Assembly (NCBI RefSeq): GCF_002871935.1
Contig: NZ_PNHQ01000004.1
Coordinates: 50,510-114,509, forward strand
Reading direction: 5' to 3'
DNA from: Aerococcus viridans
GTDB taxonomy: Bacteria; Bacillota; Bacilli; Lactobacillales; Aerococcaceae
DNA: 64,000 nt
Position numbers and translations under genes: made by a program. Of this stretch, positions 1 through 9,058 are shown piece after piece. A model generated the notes under the pieces. It was not told where the DNA came from. It saw only the letters and a list, made by a program, of their open reading frames with translations, and ran no database searches. Numbering within the stretch: position 1 is the first letter of the stretch; each line of letters opens with the position of its first letter.

Positions 1-1644
1 ATGTCCATAAAAGATGGTGTCTTCATCACGAGCTGGATAGCTTGTTGGCACTTTACCAGATGGATTGACATTACCAAATACTAAATCAGCAACAACATGG
101 CCATCTTCAACCCCTTGATTCCATACTTCTAATACTGCCGAAGCTTTATCAATCCAAGGTAATACGACTGGACTTGAATCTTTTAATACAACAACCGTTT
201 GTGCATTTAAACCAAGTAATGCATCTACCATTGTATCTTGGTCTTTTGGTTGGTGAGCTGTCTCCATGTCCATTCCCTCTGTTGCGACTAATCCGGCCAT
301 AATAATTACTGCATCAGCATCCTTTACAGCTGCTTTTGCCTCTTTTAAGTTACTTAAATCATCCGCCACAATGAAAGTATTCACTGTTGTGTGACTATCT
401 AAATCGGCTAAAACATCTTCCATTCCTTGTTTAGGCGCCACTGTATATAATGGGTCTACTTTAGAAGAACCACCACCACCTTGAGTAGCAAACTCAGCAA
501 ATTTTGATTGACCAACAATTAAGATATTATCGTGTGCTTTTGCATCTAGTGGTAAGAGATTTTGATCATTTTTCAATAAGACAGCTGATTGTTCACCAAT
601 ACGACGTGCACGTTGACCGTTAGTCTTAGCATCAATTTCTCCTGGCTTATATTCACTTTCAAATACATTAAATTTGAACATTTGCGTGAAACGACGGATT
701 AATGCCCGGTCGATTGTTTTCTCTTCAAGTGATTGATCTGCTAAAGCGGCTTTAATATTTGTTTCATTTAACCATTTAGCATCAGGCATTTCATGGTCTA
801 ATCCCGCGTTTAGTGAAGCTGCAGCTGAGCGAGCTGACCAGAAGTCAGTTTGAACATATCCTTCAAATCCCCATTCATTACGTAAAATATCATTTAATAA
901 GTAACGATTTTCAGTGGCATAAGTACCACGTAATCGGTTATAAGCTGACATGATAGAGGCTACTTCACCATCTTTTATTAACATTTCAAATGGTAGTAAG
1001 TATAATTCACGTAACACATTTTCATCGATTTCAACAGAGTAACGGAAGCGTTCATCTTCCTGGTCATTTACTGCAAAATGTTTACCCATAGCAATGACAT
1101 CATGACTTTGAATTGCTTTAGTAATTTCAACCCCCATCACACCTGATAGGAATGGATCTTCTGAAAAGTATTCAAAGTTACGTCCTGATATGGGTAGTCG
1201 GTGTAAGCATACAGCTGGTCCCTCTAATACATGTTGGCCTAATGTTTTGGTTTCTTCACCAATGATATCTCCATATGCATAGGCCAATTCCGGATCAAAT
1301 GATGCAGCTAGACCAATTGTCATTGGTAAGGCTGTTGCTTTTGGACTTGGTGTACCGTCCCCCATACCAACACCAACTGGTCCATTTGTAATCCGATAAC
1401 GTGGAATACCCAATTCTTCATTGGCTTTAACGTGACGTTCTACACGGATTTGACTAGCTAGTCTTGCCATTTCTTCTTCATCAGTGATTTTACCCATAGA
1501 CCCATAGATGTCAATCGTTTCCATTGCGCCGTGTAATTGCTGGATTTTTTGATCAATATTCATATGTGCGACTAACAATTCTGCCCGTTCCTTAGGTTCT
1601 AAACTTGTATCTAGCCAAGGCATATCTTTTGTATTCATTTCCAT
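1..1644 (-). CDS. GH3 family beta-glucosidase, C-terminus beyond the window
   Basis: Reading leftward from an ATG at 1644, an uninterrupted frame runs to the window edge (about 548 residues seen). It carries glycoside hydrolase family 3 features: an N-terminal barrel with GIPRYRITNGPVGVG, GKHFAVNDQE, and the nucleophile region GYVQTDFWSA, where Asp is the expected catalytic nucleophile. The second alpha/beta domain follows (ILIVGQSKFAE, then a Gly-rich stretch). Family members are usually 700-800 residues, so roughly a quarter is missing. The family removes terminal beta-linked sugars from oligosaccharides or glycosides. No signal peptide is visible, so the enzyme is probably cytoplasmic. A GGGGG ribosome site precedes the ATG, and a second in-frame ATG lies two codons in. 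The exact substrate cannot be read from sequence. Confidence 0.9.
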   Translation of the reverse strand, partial: MEMNTKDMPWLDTSLEPKERAELLVAHMNIDQKIQQLHGAMETIDIYGSMGKITDEEEMARLASQIRVERHVKANEELGIPRYRITNGPVGVGMGDGTPSPKATALPMTIGLAASFDPELAYAYGDIIGEETKTLGQHVLEGPAVCLHRLPISGRNFEYFSEDPFLSGVMGVEITKAIQSHDVIAMGKHFAVNDQEDERFRYSVEIDENVLRELYLLPFEMLIKDGEVASIMSAYNRLRGTYATENRYLLNDILRNEWGFEGYVQTDFWSARSAAASLNAGLDHEMPDAKWLNETNIKAALADQSLEEKTIDRALIRRFTQMFKFNVFESEYKPGEIDAKTNGQRARRIGEQSAVLLKNDQNLLPLDAKAHDNILIVGQSKFAEFATQGGGGSSKVDPLYTVAPKQGMEDVLADLDSHTTVNTFIVADDLSNLKEAKAAVKDADAVIIMAGLVATEGMDMETAHQPKDQDTMVDALLGLNAQTVVVLKDSSPVVLPWIDKASAVLEVWNQGVEDGHVVADLVFGNVNPSGKVPTSYPARDEDTIFYGH

Positions 1645-1903
1645 ATATATCCCCCATTTTTTTATTTTTGTTTCAGTTCTCCCAGCATTTATGAAACCCT
1701 TATCATTTTCTTTATCATACAATAATTTTAGCCTTTTGACCAGTTCTCTCACACCAAAAGCACAAGATTTGCAAACTTTAATCCATGTTAAAGCAAGCTG
1801 AGTCTACTAACAACAGTAAATTCTAAATATTTGCATTCTTGTAATCCTGTCGCTATGCTAGCTAGTAAACAAAACATGAAAAAATGATTGTGGGGTAGAA
1901 CAA

Positions 1904-2647
1904 TTGAAAATAACCATTAGAAGACGTCACATCGGCCAAATACCTTTACTTGAAGTTGTCCCTGTAAGAGACCGCAATGTACCTCTCCCATTGATTGTTT
2001 ATTACCATGGTTGGCAGTCAAATAAGGAATTAAACTTAACGCAAGGGCGTAAATTAGCACAAGTCAGTTTTCGGGTGATATTACCAGATGCCATGAACCA
2101 TGGTAGCCGTAAACAACCAGTATCCGCTATTCCGTCTTTAACTTTTTGGCAAAGTATCCAAAGTAACTTATTTGAATTTGGGGCTATTGTCCAACACTTT
2201 AAGCGGCTGAATTTAATTCTAGATGATCGTATCGGCGTTGGGGGAACTTCTATGGGTGGTTTTACTTCATCCGCTTTATTGACCCACCACCCAGAAATCA
2301 AAGTAGCGTCATGTATGATGGGGTCGCCGACACCCGTTCAATATCGAGACCAATTAATTGCTTATGCTCGTCAATTCTCTAACCATTTTGTCCCTGAAGA
2401 TTTAATCGATTTAACCGCTTGGGTTGACCGGTATGATCTCTCTAGCCAAATAGATACATTAGCAGGTAGACCTTTCTTTATCTGGCATGGTGAGCGTGAT
2501 TGGCGTGTACCTTATGACCAAACTGCAGCGTTTGTGAAAGAACATGCGGATTTAGATAATATTATTTTTATCCACGAAGATGAGGACCATTTGGTTAAAA
2601 CAGAAACTATGGATATGATGACAGCTTTCTTTTTAGATCACCTTTAA
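1904..2647 (+). CDS. Alpha/beta hydrolase (YitV/dienelactone-hydrolase-like esterase)
   Basis: This 247-residue protein has an alpha/beta-hydrolase fold. The nucleophile elbow GTSMGG places Ser at about residue 116, GERDWRVP provides the acid Asp near 199, and the His of EDEDHLV lies near 229. The oxyanion-type YYHGW motif is near residue 34. There is no signal peptide, so it is likely a cytoplasmic serine esterase or peptidase-like hydrolase of the YitV type; the substrate is unknown. The start is a TTG, because the only nearby upstream ATG (1876) is followed at once by a stop. The ribosome site (GGGG about 8 nt upstream) is modest. The gene stands alone, is convergent with the NADH oxidase, and shares a bidirectional terminator with it. 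Confidence 0.8.
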   Translation: MKITIRRRHIGQIPLLEVVPVRDRNVPLPLIVYYHGWQSNKELNLTQGRKLAQVSFRVILPDAMNHGSRKQPVSAIPSLTFWQSIQSNLFEFGAIVQHFKRLNLILDDRIGVGGTSMGGFTSSALLTHHPEIKVASCMMGSPTPVQYRDQLIAYARQFSNHFVPEDLIDLTAWVDRYDLSSQIDTLAGRPFFIWHGERDWRVPYDQTAAFVKEHADLDNIIFIHEDEDHLVKTETMDMMTAFFLDHL

Positions 2648-2659
2648 TAAACTAATATC

Positions 2660-2711
2660 AAAAAAGGCAACCTTCTTAGCTAATGTTCGCTAAGAGGGTT
2701 GCCCTTTTTTA
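2660..2711. terminator. Bidirectional intrinsic terminator
   Basis: A GGCAACC/GGTTGCC stem extended by CTTAGC/GCTAAG is flanked by an A-run on the left and a T-run on the right. It lies between two convergent genes and can serve both. Confidence 0.9.
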
Positions 2712-2728
2712 AATTATGCTAGATTTCA

Positions 2729-4066
2729 TTATTCAGCTTTTAAAGCTGCTTTTGTGATGTAGTTATATGGTTGATTGAAGTGTGGTAAGAAGAACAAGTC
2801 TAATAATGCTAATTTATCAATTGTCAATTGTTCTTGTACTGCTAATGAGAACATGTGGATACCCATTGATACGTCATAATGAGATACCATTTGTGCACCT
2901 ACAATACGACGAGATTCTTCTTCGTATACGATACGTAATTTCACTTCTGCGTTTTCATCTGCTGGCATGAAACCTGGTAATTGTGTATCTTCGATGTCTG
3001 TGTATTTCACTTTCAAGCCGTTTTTCTCTGCTGCACGTACTGATAAACCAGTAGATACTAATTTCAAGCCGAAGATTTCGATACCATTTGAACCTTGGAT
3101 ACCAGCACCTTCTACATGGTTACCTAAAATATTTTGACCTGCAACGATACCTGAACGAACAGCATTTGATGCTAGTGCAATATAAGCTGTGTCATTTACA
3201 GCGTTTGAGTAGTTTGTTGCACAGTCACCTACTGCGTACACAGCATCATCACTTGTTTTGAAAGTACGGTCAACTAAGTAAGCACCATTCACAAATTTTT
3301 CTAAGTGGTCAGCACCTAATCCAGCGTTTGGACGGAAACCAATACAGTTGATGATAACATCTGCTTTATATTCGCCTTTTGTTGTTTTAAGTCCTGTAAC
3401 TTTACCGTTTTCGCCTAAGTATTCTTCAGCTAGTTCACCAAAGTGAGTGTGAATACCGTTAGCACGTAAGTTTTCATCCATAGCTACTGCAAAGTCCTCA
3501 TCATAGTAGTTCATTAATGAATGTGCTTCAGCGTCAAAAATGTGTACTTCTTTACCACGGCGAGCTGCTGCTTCTGCAATCTCAACACCGATGTAACCAG
3601 CACCGATCACACATACAACATTTGCATCATCTGTTGCTAAGGCTTTATCAACAGCTTGACCTTCTTGGAATAATTTTAGGAAGTGTAATCCATCTAAGTC
3701 ATGACCTGGTAATTTAGGTGCGATTGGAAGAGATCCAGTCGCTAAAACTAATTTATCATAGTTTTCTTCTAATTTTTCTCCTGATTTAGTTTCTGCGTAA
3801 ACCACTTTGTTTTCAAAGTCGATTTCTTTTACTTCTGTTTCTAAAGATATTTTTGCACCTTTAGCTTCGAAATCTGCAGCATTTGTGTAGAATAAACCTT
3901 CATAACCATCAATTTGACGACCCACCCATAATGCAGTCCCACAACCTAAGTACGATAAGTTAGAGTTACGGTCTAATAATGTAACTTCTACGTCTTGATC
4001 TGAATCTAATAAGGTGTTTGCTGCTGAAATACCTGCATGGTTAGTTCCTACTACTACAACTTTCAT
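2729..4066 (-). CDS. nox: NADH oxidase (water-forming, Nox-2 type)
   Basis: This 445-residue flavoprotein belongs to the pyridine nucleotide-disulfide oxidoreductase family. An N-terminal FAD-binding fold starts MKVVVVGTNHAG. The redox-active single Cys is at position 42 (SYLGCGTALWVG), the hallmark of Nox and CoA-disulfide reductase relatives. An NADH-binding GAGYIGVEIAEAAARRG fold sits near residue 155, and the second FAD motif is VYAVGDCA. Length and motifs fit the H2O-forming oxidases that lactic acid bacteria use to regenerate NAD+ with oxygen. AAGGAGG lies 8 nt before the ATG. A -35/-10 pair (TTGTAA, 16 nt, TATATG) is plausible just upstream. It is monocistronic. CoA-disulfide reductase is the main alternative but is less likely from the Cys context. 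Confidence 0.9.
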   Translation of the reverse strand: MKVVVVGTNHAGISAANTLLDSDQDVEVTLLDRNSNLSYLGCGTALWVGRQIDGYEGLFYTNAADFEAKGAKISLETEVKEIDFENKVVYAETKSGEKLEENYDKLVLATGSLPIAPKLPGHDLDGLHFLKLFQEGQAVDKALATDDANVVCVIGAGYIGVEIAEAAARRGKEVHIFDAEAHSLMNYYDEDFAVAMDENLRANGIHTHFGELAEEYLGENGKVTGLKTTKGEYKADVIINCIGFRPNAGLGADHLEKFVNGAYLVDRTFKTSDDAVYAVGDCATNYSNAVNDTAYIALASNAVRSGIVAGQNILGNHVEGAGIQGSNGIEIFGLKLVSTGLSVRAAEKNGLKVKYTDIEDTQLPGFMPADENAEVKLRIVYEEESRRIVGAQMVSHYDVSMGIHMFSLAVQEQLTIDKLALLDLFFLPHFNQPYNYITKAALKAE

Positions 4067-4479
4067 GAAACATTTCCTCCTTGGGGCATATATTTATTGC
4101 TCATTTATTTACAAGGTGAGAATAACACCATTTTTTAGGGATGACAAACCAAAGTTGTATAATATCTAAAAGCTCACAAAGTCTATATCAAGCATTTTTA
4201 AACGATAGTTTGTGAAAAACTTATTATACATCTTCAAAAGCGGTTGTTTTATTGCATTTTTTGTTATTTATCTATAAATTCTTTCCTTTAATCCAAATTC
4301 GTTATTTCACAAATTCGGATTCTTAAGTACATTTTTTGTATTAAATGTGTTTTTGCTTGTTGGTAAAAGAAAAAAGCACTCACAAATATTGAGCGCTTTT
4401 TCCCTATATATCAACATTTTCACCTTTTTCACTTGTGAATTTTCTATATGTGAAAAAGTTTGTGCATTTTTATACGATG
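4067..4479. other. Intergenic region with nox promoter side and a terminator
   Basis: No credible gene lies in these 413 bases. The left end carries the nox ribosome site and probable promoter. An imperfect inverted repeat (AATCC...GGATT with inner AAATT arms) lies at about 4290-4322. The hairpin at 4369-4402 is the terminator of the leftward permease gene. An 87-codon open frame here overlaps that hairpin and has no ribosome site. Confidence 0.6.
4369..4402 (-). terminator. Intrinsic terminator of the AI-2E-family permease gene
   Basis: On the minus strand AGCGCTCA pairs with TGAGTGCT around a short AT loop and is followed by a T-run. It lies about 80 nt after the stop codon at 4480. Confidence 0.75.
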
Positions 4480-5700
4480 TTATATTTTATCAATTTCTTT
4501 ATTCGTTAATGTTTGATGACGTAAACTCTCTAAAAATTGTACTTTTTGTTCACTATCCTGATCTCTTGTCCGTTGAATCATACGTTCACGGTAAGCTACA
4601 TCAATCTTGATAATTTTATAAATAGAAGCTAAGAACGGCACCCCAATCAGCATACCTGGAATCCCCATTAAGCCGCCACCAACAGTCACGGCAAATAAAA
4701 CCCACATACTTGGTAAACCTATTGAATCTCCTACAACACGTGGATAGATTAAGTCCCCTTCTAATTGTTGAACAAGGAGGACAAAAATAAGATAAACTAC
4801 TGCATAAGTCGGGTTTAAAGCTAGGAGAATCACTACCCCTACTGCACCAGATAAGAAGGCGCCAATAATTGGAATCAATGCCATTACACCTTGAAGGACT
4901 CCCAACATTGCTGCGTAGGGCACCTGCAGAATCAATAGTCCCGCTGTGACTAAAGCACCTAAGATGATCGCTTCAATTACCATACCTGAAATAAAACTAG
5001 AAAATGTTTCATTCGCAACTCGTGCCACATTTTTAATTAATTGATTCATATCATCGCGGACATAAACCGCTAGCAACCGATCCATTTGTTTGGCTAACTT
5101 TTCCTTTGAAAAAAGAATATAAATCGCAAACATAATACCTAAGAAGATATTCGTTACAGCACCGACTGAAGTAGTTAATACCGAAATAGATGTCGACGCT
5201 AGGCCTGAAGCTAGGTTGTTAATGCCATTTGCTACATTAGAAAAGATACTGCCCCAATCGATATCCGCTTGGTTTGCTAACTGATTCACTAAAGGAACTA
5301 AAGCTTTTTGACTGTTAAACCAATCTGTTAGATTATCAACAGCTTCAGGCACCACATCAATCAGGGTCATCACTGCTGAAGCCAATTGTGGTACCACAAC
5401 GACAACTGTCGCTGCGATCACTAAGCAGACGACTAAGATAGCTAACATCATTGCAACTGGTCGTCTAGAGCCTTTCAAATACTTATTTTTTGCGTTTGGG
5501 TATAAATATTTTTCAATCCAAGTCATCAATAAATTTAAGACAAAGGCAATCATTCCACCTAAAATTAAGGGAAAAATCACTGACCAAATCATCGTGACAG
5601 TCTGTACAAGATAGGACCAATTGATGACAGCTAATATCAATACTGCAATCAAGACCAACCATTGTACGCCTTGTTTTGTTGGGGCAGTTATTTTTTTCAA
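4480..5700 (-). CDS. AI-2E family transporter (UPF0118 membrane protein)
   Basis: This 406-residue polytopic membrane protein starts with two hydrophobic helices, followed by a hydrophilic external segment (about residues 110-170). A block of helices follows with the family-typical FISGMVIEAIILG, ALIPIIGAFLSGAVG and EGDLIYPRVVGDSIGLPSMWVL stretches. The tail is basic and cytoplasmic. Family members include AI-2 exporter TqsA and Na+/H+ antiport-like proteins, so the substrate cannot be assigned. The start is TTG at 5700, because no ATG fits. A weak AAAGAG site precedes it. It lies just downstream of the LplA2 gene (56-bp gap) but has its own terminator and is probably not part of that system. 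Confidence 0.85.
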   Translation of the reverse strand: MKKITAPTKQGVQWLVLIAVLILAVINWSYLVQTVTMIWSVIFPLILGGMIAFVLNLLMTWIEKYLYPNAKNKYLKGSRRPVAMMLAILVVCLVIAATVVVVVPQLASAVMTLIDVVPEAVDNLTDWFNSQKALVPLVNQLANQADIDWGSIFSNVANGINNLASGLASTSISVLTTSVGAVTNIFLGIMFAIYILFSKEKLAKQMDRLLAVYVRDDMNQLIKNVARVANETFSSFISGMVIEAIILGALVTAGLLILQVPYAAMLGVLQGVMALIPIIGAFLSGAVGVVILLALNPTYAVVYLIFVLLVQQLEGDLIYPRVVGDSIGLPSMWVLFAVTVGGGLMGIPGMLIGVPFLASIYKIIKIDVAYRERMIQRTRDQDSEQKVQFLESLRHQTLTNKEIDKI

Positions 5701-5755
5701 TTCAATTCAACTCTTTCTCTTTTTAATATTTATGAATTATTTATATTTTAGCATA

Positions 5756-6781
5756 TTAGGCTAAAATTAAGTGAGTTAGAATTGTTGAATCAACCGGACC
5801 AAAATACGGTGTTAAGTCAATATCTTTTAAAGCGTTCATAACTGCGTCTTCCTTTAATGCACAGCCTATGAGTAGGTTTTCAATATCTTGGACATCTTTC
5901 TTTCCAAAAAAATCTCCATAAATACGACATTTTTGAATATGGCCTTTTGAAACTTCTAAGGTTACTTCAATTGTACCAACACCTGGAACGCGTACATCAT
6001 TATTGATGGCATAATTAGGATTATTACCAAAATTCCAGGACCAATTCTTATATTTGTCTGCTACCATCTGGTCAATGATTGCCCAATCTTCATTATTAAG
6101 CATGTATCGCTTGGCCTGTTTCATATCATCAATCCCTAGTAATTCTGCAGCCATAAGATCTTTGAAAGCAAAATTAGATAGGCCTTGATATTCAGGAGCG
6201 AGATGACTTCTAATATCTGTAACTCGAGCGCGAACGGATTGAATCCCTTTTGAAATGATTTTCTTTTCATTAGGATTGAGTGCTTTGACCATAGCATCAT
6301 AGTCGACATCAAGCATTAAGGAAAAGCCACCATATACTAAATTATTCTTCATGGTCATAGCTGCACCAGATATCTTTTTCCCTGCAATCTCTAGGTCATT
6401 ACGACCGCTTTGACTCAGATCTTTTACCCCAAATTTTTTAAGGGCATCAATAGTTGGTTGATACAACTTAGCATAGTTACCATATATATCCATATCACCA
6501 GGATATACGAAACAGAAATTGACGTGCCCTGCATCCTGATAAAGGGTTCCACCACCGGTATCACGACGGACTAATAGAATATCATGTGCCTTCACATATT
6601 CCGTGTTAACTTCTACCAAGGAATTTTGGAAACGCCCCACTTGGACAGTTGGCCCTACAATATAAGGTAATAAAATCGGCTCAGTAATTTCAAGATGCTC
6701 TTGCACATAGACTTGGACCGCTAAGGCATAAGCACCATCCATCATATATTCACCGTTTCGAATAGGTTCGATAACAATCAT
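5756..6781 (-). CDS. lplA2: Lipoate-protein ligase LplA2 of the SirTM locus
   Basis: This 341-residue protein belongs to the LplA family. The lipoate/ATP-binding core includes [12 protein letters not shown], the [20 protein letters not shown] block, and the Lys region [19 protein letters not shown]-terminal accessory domain follows. The enzyme activates lipoate with ATP and transfers it to a lysine of a carrier. In described SirTM operons this paralogue lipoylates GcvH-L. The ATG overlaps the SirTM stop by 4 nt (ATGA), indicating translational coupling. No pyruvate dehydrogenase or glycine-cleavage genes are next to it, which agrees with a dedicated rather than general role. Function in this organism is inferred from locus structure. 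Confidence 0.9.
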   Translation of the reverse strand: MIVIEPIRNGEYMMDGAYALAVQVYVQEHLEITEPILLPYIVGPTVQVGRFQNSLVEVNTEYVKAHDILLVRRDTGGGTLYQDAGHVNFCFVYPGDMDIYGNYAKLYQPTIDALKKFGVKDLSQSGRNDLEIAGKKISGAAMTMKNNLVYGGFSLMLDVDYDAMVKALNPNEKKIISKGIQSVRARVTDIRSHLAPEYQGLSNFAFKDLMAAELLGIDDMKQAKRYMLNNEDWAIIDQMVADKYKNWSWNFGNNPNYAINNDVRVPGVGTIEVTLEVSKGHIQKCRIYGDFFGKKDVQDIENLLIGCALKEDAVMNALKDIDLTPYFGPVDSTILTHLILA

Positions 6782-7662
6782 TCAGCTAACGCCTCCTGCA
6801 TTAAAGCATTTGCACCAATAATTGTTTCTTGAATATCCCCATCAAAACGATATGTTTGTTGTTTTAAGTGAGCAGGAATACGGTATAATTTCTTATTCAT
6901 CGGTACATACATGGCTTTAGGGTTTTTAGCCGTCAGCTCCTGGAAAGGTGTCTTAATAAATTGTGGGGTAGTATAGCCAACCCCAATATCTAAAAAGAGT
7001 ATGGCTTGTCCCTCGTATTCATCCAAGAAGGCATCATAACGAGCTTTTTGCGCAAAGAAATCTGGACTTTCCACCATCCCTTTACCCGCCTTTCGTTTAT
7101 TTACTTCCATCACAGCGCCACATTTTGGACAATGAGGAATTAAATCATAAGGAATCTCCATATTTTCTTGCCTTGTTATCATTTCTCTAATTAAATCATC
7201 ATCCCGGTAGGTTTCTTGATGGCACATTTGACTGCATTGCATCAAGATATACTCTCCTTGAATATGGAAAACTTTATCCATATCATATTCAGCAACCGCA
7301 AAGGCATTATCGGCGTTGGTCGTTATAATATGATATGGTTTATTGGCTAATAATTCTTTCAACGCAATGTAAGATGCCCCAACTGGTTGATCTAGATAAT
7401 TTAAGGCGATAAAACGCGATTCAAAAGCCCAGTATTCTTGCGTTGAGGGAAAATCGAATAAACTAGCTTGTAACATGTCAAAGAAACCATATTTCTCAAT
7501 AAAGTCAGGGAAATTATTTTCGAACCGTGGGCCCACATAGGTAAAGCCATCTGCAGCTGACATGCCAGCCCCAATACCGATAACGATAGCATCTGCCTCA
7601 GTTATTGCTTCTTTTAACATACTTGCTTGATTTTCTGTTGGGTCCTTAAAGGATTGCCACAT
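6778..7662 (-). CDS. sirTM: SirTM, macrodomain-linked sirtuin (protein ADP-ribosyltransferase)
   Basis: This 294-residue protein is a sirtuin-fold enzyme. It has the NAD-binding motif [10 protein letters not shown] (about residues 31-40), TTNADN with Asn near 116, and VFHIQGEY with Gln near 135, where deacetylating sirtuins have the catalytic His. A Cys4 zinc site comes from CSQMC and CPKC (about 143-181). The His-to-Gln change with retained Asn is typical of class M sirtuins, which mono-ADP-ribosylate lipoylated GcvH-L rather than deacylate (established for Staphylococcus and Streptococcus homologues). A terminator-like hairpin lies just upstream between it and the macrodomain gene. It overlaps lplA2 downstream by 4 nt. 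The short overlapping frame at 7401-7592 is a shadow. Confidence 0.93.
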   Translation of the reverse strand: MWQSFKDPTENQASMLKEAITEADAIVIGIGAGMSAADGFTYVGPRFENNFPDFIEKYGFFDMLQASLFDFPSTQEYWAFESRFIALNYLDQPVGASYIALKELLANKPYHIITTNADNAFAVAEYDMDKVFHIQGEYILMQCSQMCHQETYRDDDLIREMITRQENMEIPYDLIPHCPKCGAVMEVNKRKAGKGMVESPDFFAQKARYDAFLDEYEGQAILFLDIGVGYTTPQFIKTPFQELTAKNPKAMYVPMNKKLYRIPAHLKQQTYRFDGDIQETIIGANALMQEALAE

Positions 7663-7683
7663 ACCTATACTTCTTCCTTTCCT

Positions 7684-7724
7684 ATAAAAAGAGTAGGCAG
7701 CTAGTCTTTAGCCTACCTACTCTA
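7684..7724 (-). terminator. Terminator-like hairpin inside the SirTM operon
   Basis: On the minus strand AGAGTAGG pairs with CCTACTCT, with an inner GCTA/TAGC extension, and is followed by TTTTT. It lies in the 73-bp gap between the macrodomain gene and sirTM, and could reduce read-through into sirTM-lplA2. Confidence 0.7.
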
Positions 7725-7735
7725 AAATGCCTTAT

Positions 7736-8569
7736 TTAATGGATTAACACTTTTCGATATAAAGCCAAATCTTCATCCGAGAAGACATTAAAGACAACTT
7801 GTAATACACTACCTGTGTCCTTTAAATAGTTTTGAACTGTTTGGATGGCAATATCTCTAGCTAATATCTTTGGAAAATGAAACTCACCAGTTGAAATACT
7901 ACAAAAAGCAATAGTCGAAAGCCCTCTAGCATCCGCTTCTACCAAGCAATTTTTATAGCAGGCTGCCAATAAATCTTGATTCATTTTGGACACAGACTCC
8001 TTATAAATCACCGGACCCACCGTATGAAAAATGAATTTTGCTGGCAAATTGTAACCTTCTGTCACTACTACTTTACCTACTGGTAATTTACGTCCATTGA
8101 GTACTTTGGCCATATCTGTTCTTACTTGGGCACCCGCCATTGTATGAATTGTATTATCTATACAATGATGGTTTGGAATGAAGCAACCTAGTCCATCCTT
8201 ATTCGCCGCATTCACAATAGCATCTACCTTCAAGTGGGTGATATCCCCTTGCCAAAGAAAAATATCTTGGTCTAAATGACTTTTTTGCCATTGATTTAAG
8301 TTGGCAGCGTGCGCTAACTTGGATTGCAGTAGCGATTCTTCTGCCAATAGGTATTCTGTGCTTGGTTGGTAGGGTTCGCGCACATTGACTAAGCCTCTAA
8401 AAACCGCCCAACGACTGTGATCATCAGGGATAGCTGATAAGTCTAGACTGTTATCAGCTTGGACGATGCCTGCCCTTTTCAAATCATCTCGATAGGCTTT
8501 TTGATGATTGGTTAAAGTGGTTTTCTGTTCCCATAGGTATTGGATGAGTGGGTTGTGCTTTCTTTCCAT
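7736..8569 (-). CDS. Zinc-containing macrodomain protein (ADP-ribosyl hydrolase)
   Basis: This 277-residue protein has an N-terminal helical part (about 1-95) and a macrodomain. The ADP-ribose binding motif DAIVNAAN is near residues 116-123. GCFIPNHHCIDNTIH (about 128-142) supplies His and Cys ligands of the zinc-dependent macrodomain class. A phosphate loop IAFCSISTGEFHFP lies near 223-236. In SirTM loci this enzyme removes ADP-ribose from GcvH-L, opposing SirTM. The gene begins only 3 nt after the GcvH-L stop, so the two are co-transcribed and probably coupled. The gene order (carrier, eraser, hairpin, writer, ligase) suggests that eraser and carrier are made from the promoter-proximal message. 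Confidence 0.93.
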   Translation of the reverse strand: MERKHNPLIQYLWEQKTTLTNHQKAYRDDLKRAGIVQADNSLDLSAIPDDHSRWAVFRGLVNVREPYQPSTEYLLAEESLLQSKLAHAANLNQWQKSHLDQDIFLWQGDITHLKVDAIVNAANKDGLGCFIPNHHCIDNTIHTMAGAQVRTDMAKVLNGRKLPVGKVVVTEGYNLPAKFIFHTVGPVIYKESVSKMNQDLLAACYKNCLVEADARGLSTIAFCSISTGEFHFPKILARDIAIQTVQNYLKDTGSVLQVVFNVFSDEDLALYRKVLIH

Positions 8570-8572
8570 ATG

Positions 8573-8911
8573 TTAGGCTTCTGGTAGTTTGTCGTAAGCG
8601 GCTTGGTCTACGTTGGTCATTTTGTAAACCCAGCTTTCGTCGGCTTTTTCTGAGTTTAATTGTTCTGGTGTATCTTCAGTTGCCTTATTGATGGCTGTAA
8701 TTGTTCCAGCTAGTGGTGCTTGCAATTCTAGGACTGTTTTAGATGCTTCTAAGTTTAAGATGGCTTGATTTTCTTCGATTTGGTCGCCTTCTTTGGTAAT
8801 AAATTCTACGTAACCAACTGTACCGATATCATCTTGCAATTCTGGTGTCATGATAAATGTGAATTCATCCCCGTTTTGTTCTACCCATAAATAATTTGCT
8901 AATTTGCGCAT
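8573..8911 (-). CDS. gcvH-L: GcvH-L, lipoyl-carrier protein of the SirTM locus
   Basis: This 112-residue protein has a lipoyl-domain fold related to glycine-cleavage H protein. The lipoyl-lysine motif ILNLEASKTVLELQ puts the acceptor Lys at residue 58. It is shorter than a typical GcvH (about 125-130) and no other glycine-cleavage genes are present. In described SirTM systems GcvH-L is lipoylated by LplA2 and then ADP-ribosylated by SirTM, with a proposed role in oxidative stress response. GAGGAGG lies 8 nt before the ATG. It is the first gene after the monooxygenase, 147 bp away. Confidence 0.92.
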   Translation of the reverse strand: MRKLANYLWVEQNGDEFTFIMTPELQDDIGTVGYVEFITKEGDQIEENQAILNLEASKTVLELQAPLAGTITAINKATEDTPEQLNSEKADESWVYKMTNVDQAAYDKLPEA

Positions 8912-9058
8912 GTTGTTTCCTCCTCAAATATTGATTATTCTCTTGTATTTTGCTTATTTACGTTTTTAATGTAGCATGTTTTGACTGACTTGGCTAATAT
9001 TTCATTTGTTGTGATGCTACGATAAAATATAGCTAAGATTATGCACCTATTCTATCGT

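Noticed and set aside
4080..4330. Rex operator upstream of nox
   Set aside because: Several TTGTGA half-sites occur, but none has the second half at correct spacing.
4347..4610. 87-codon rightward open frame
   Set aside because: It overlaps a terminator and the end of the permease gene, has no ribosome site, and is low-complexity Phe/Leu-rich.
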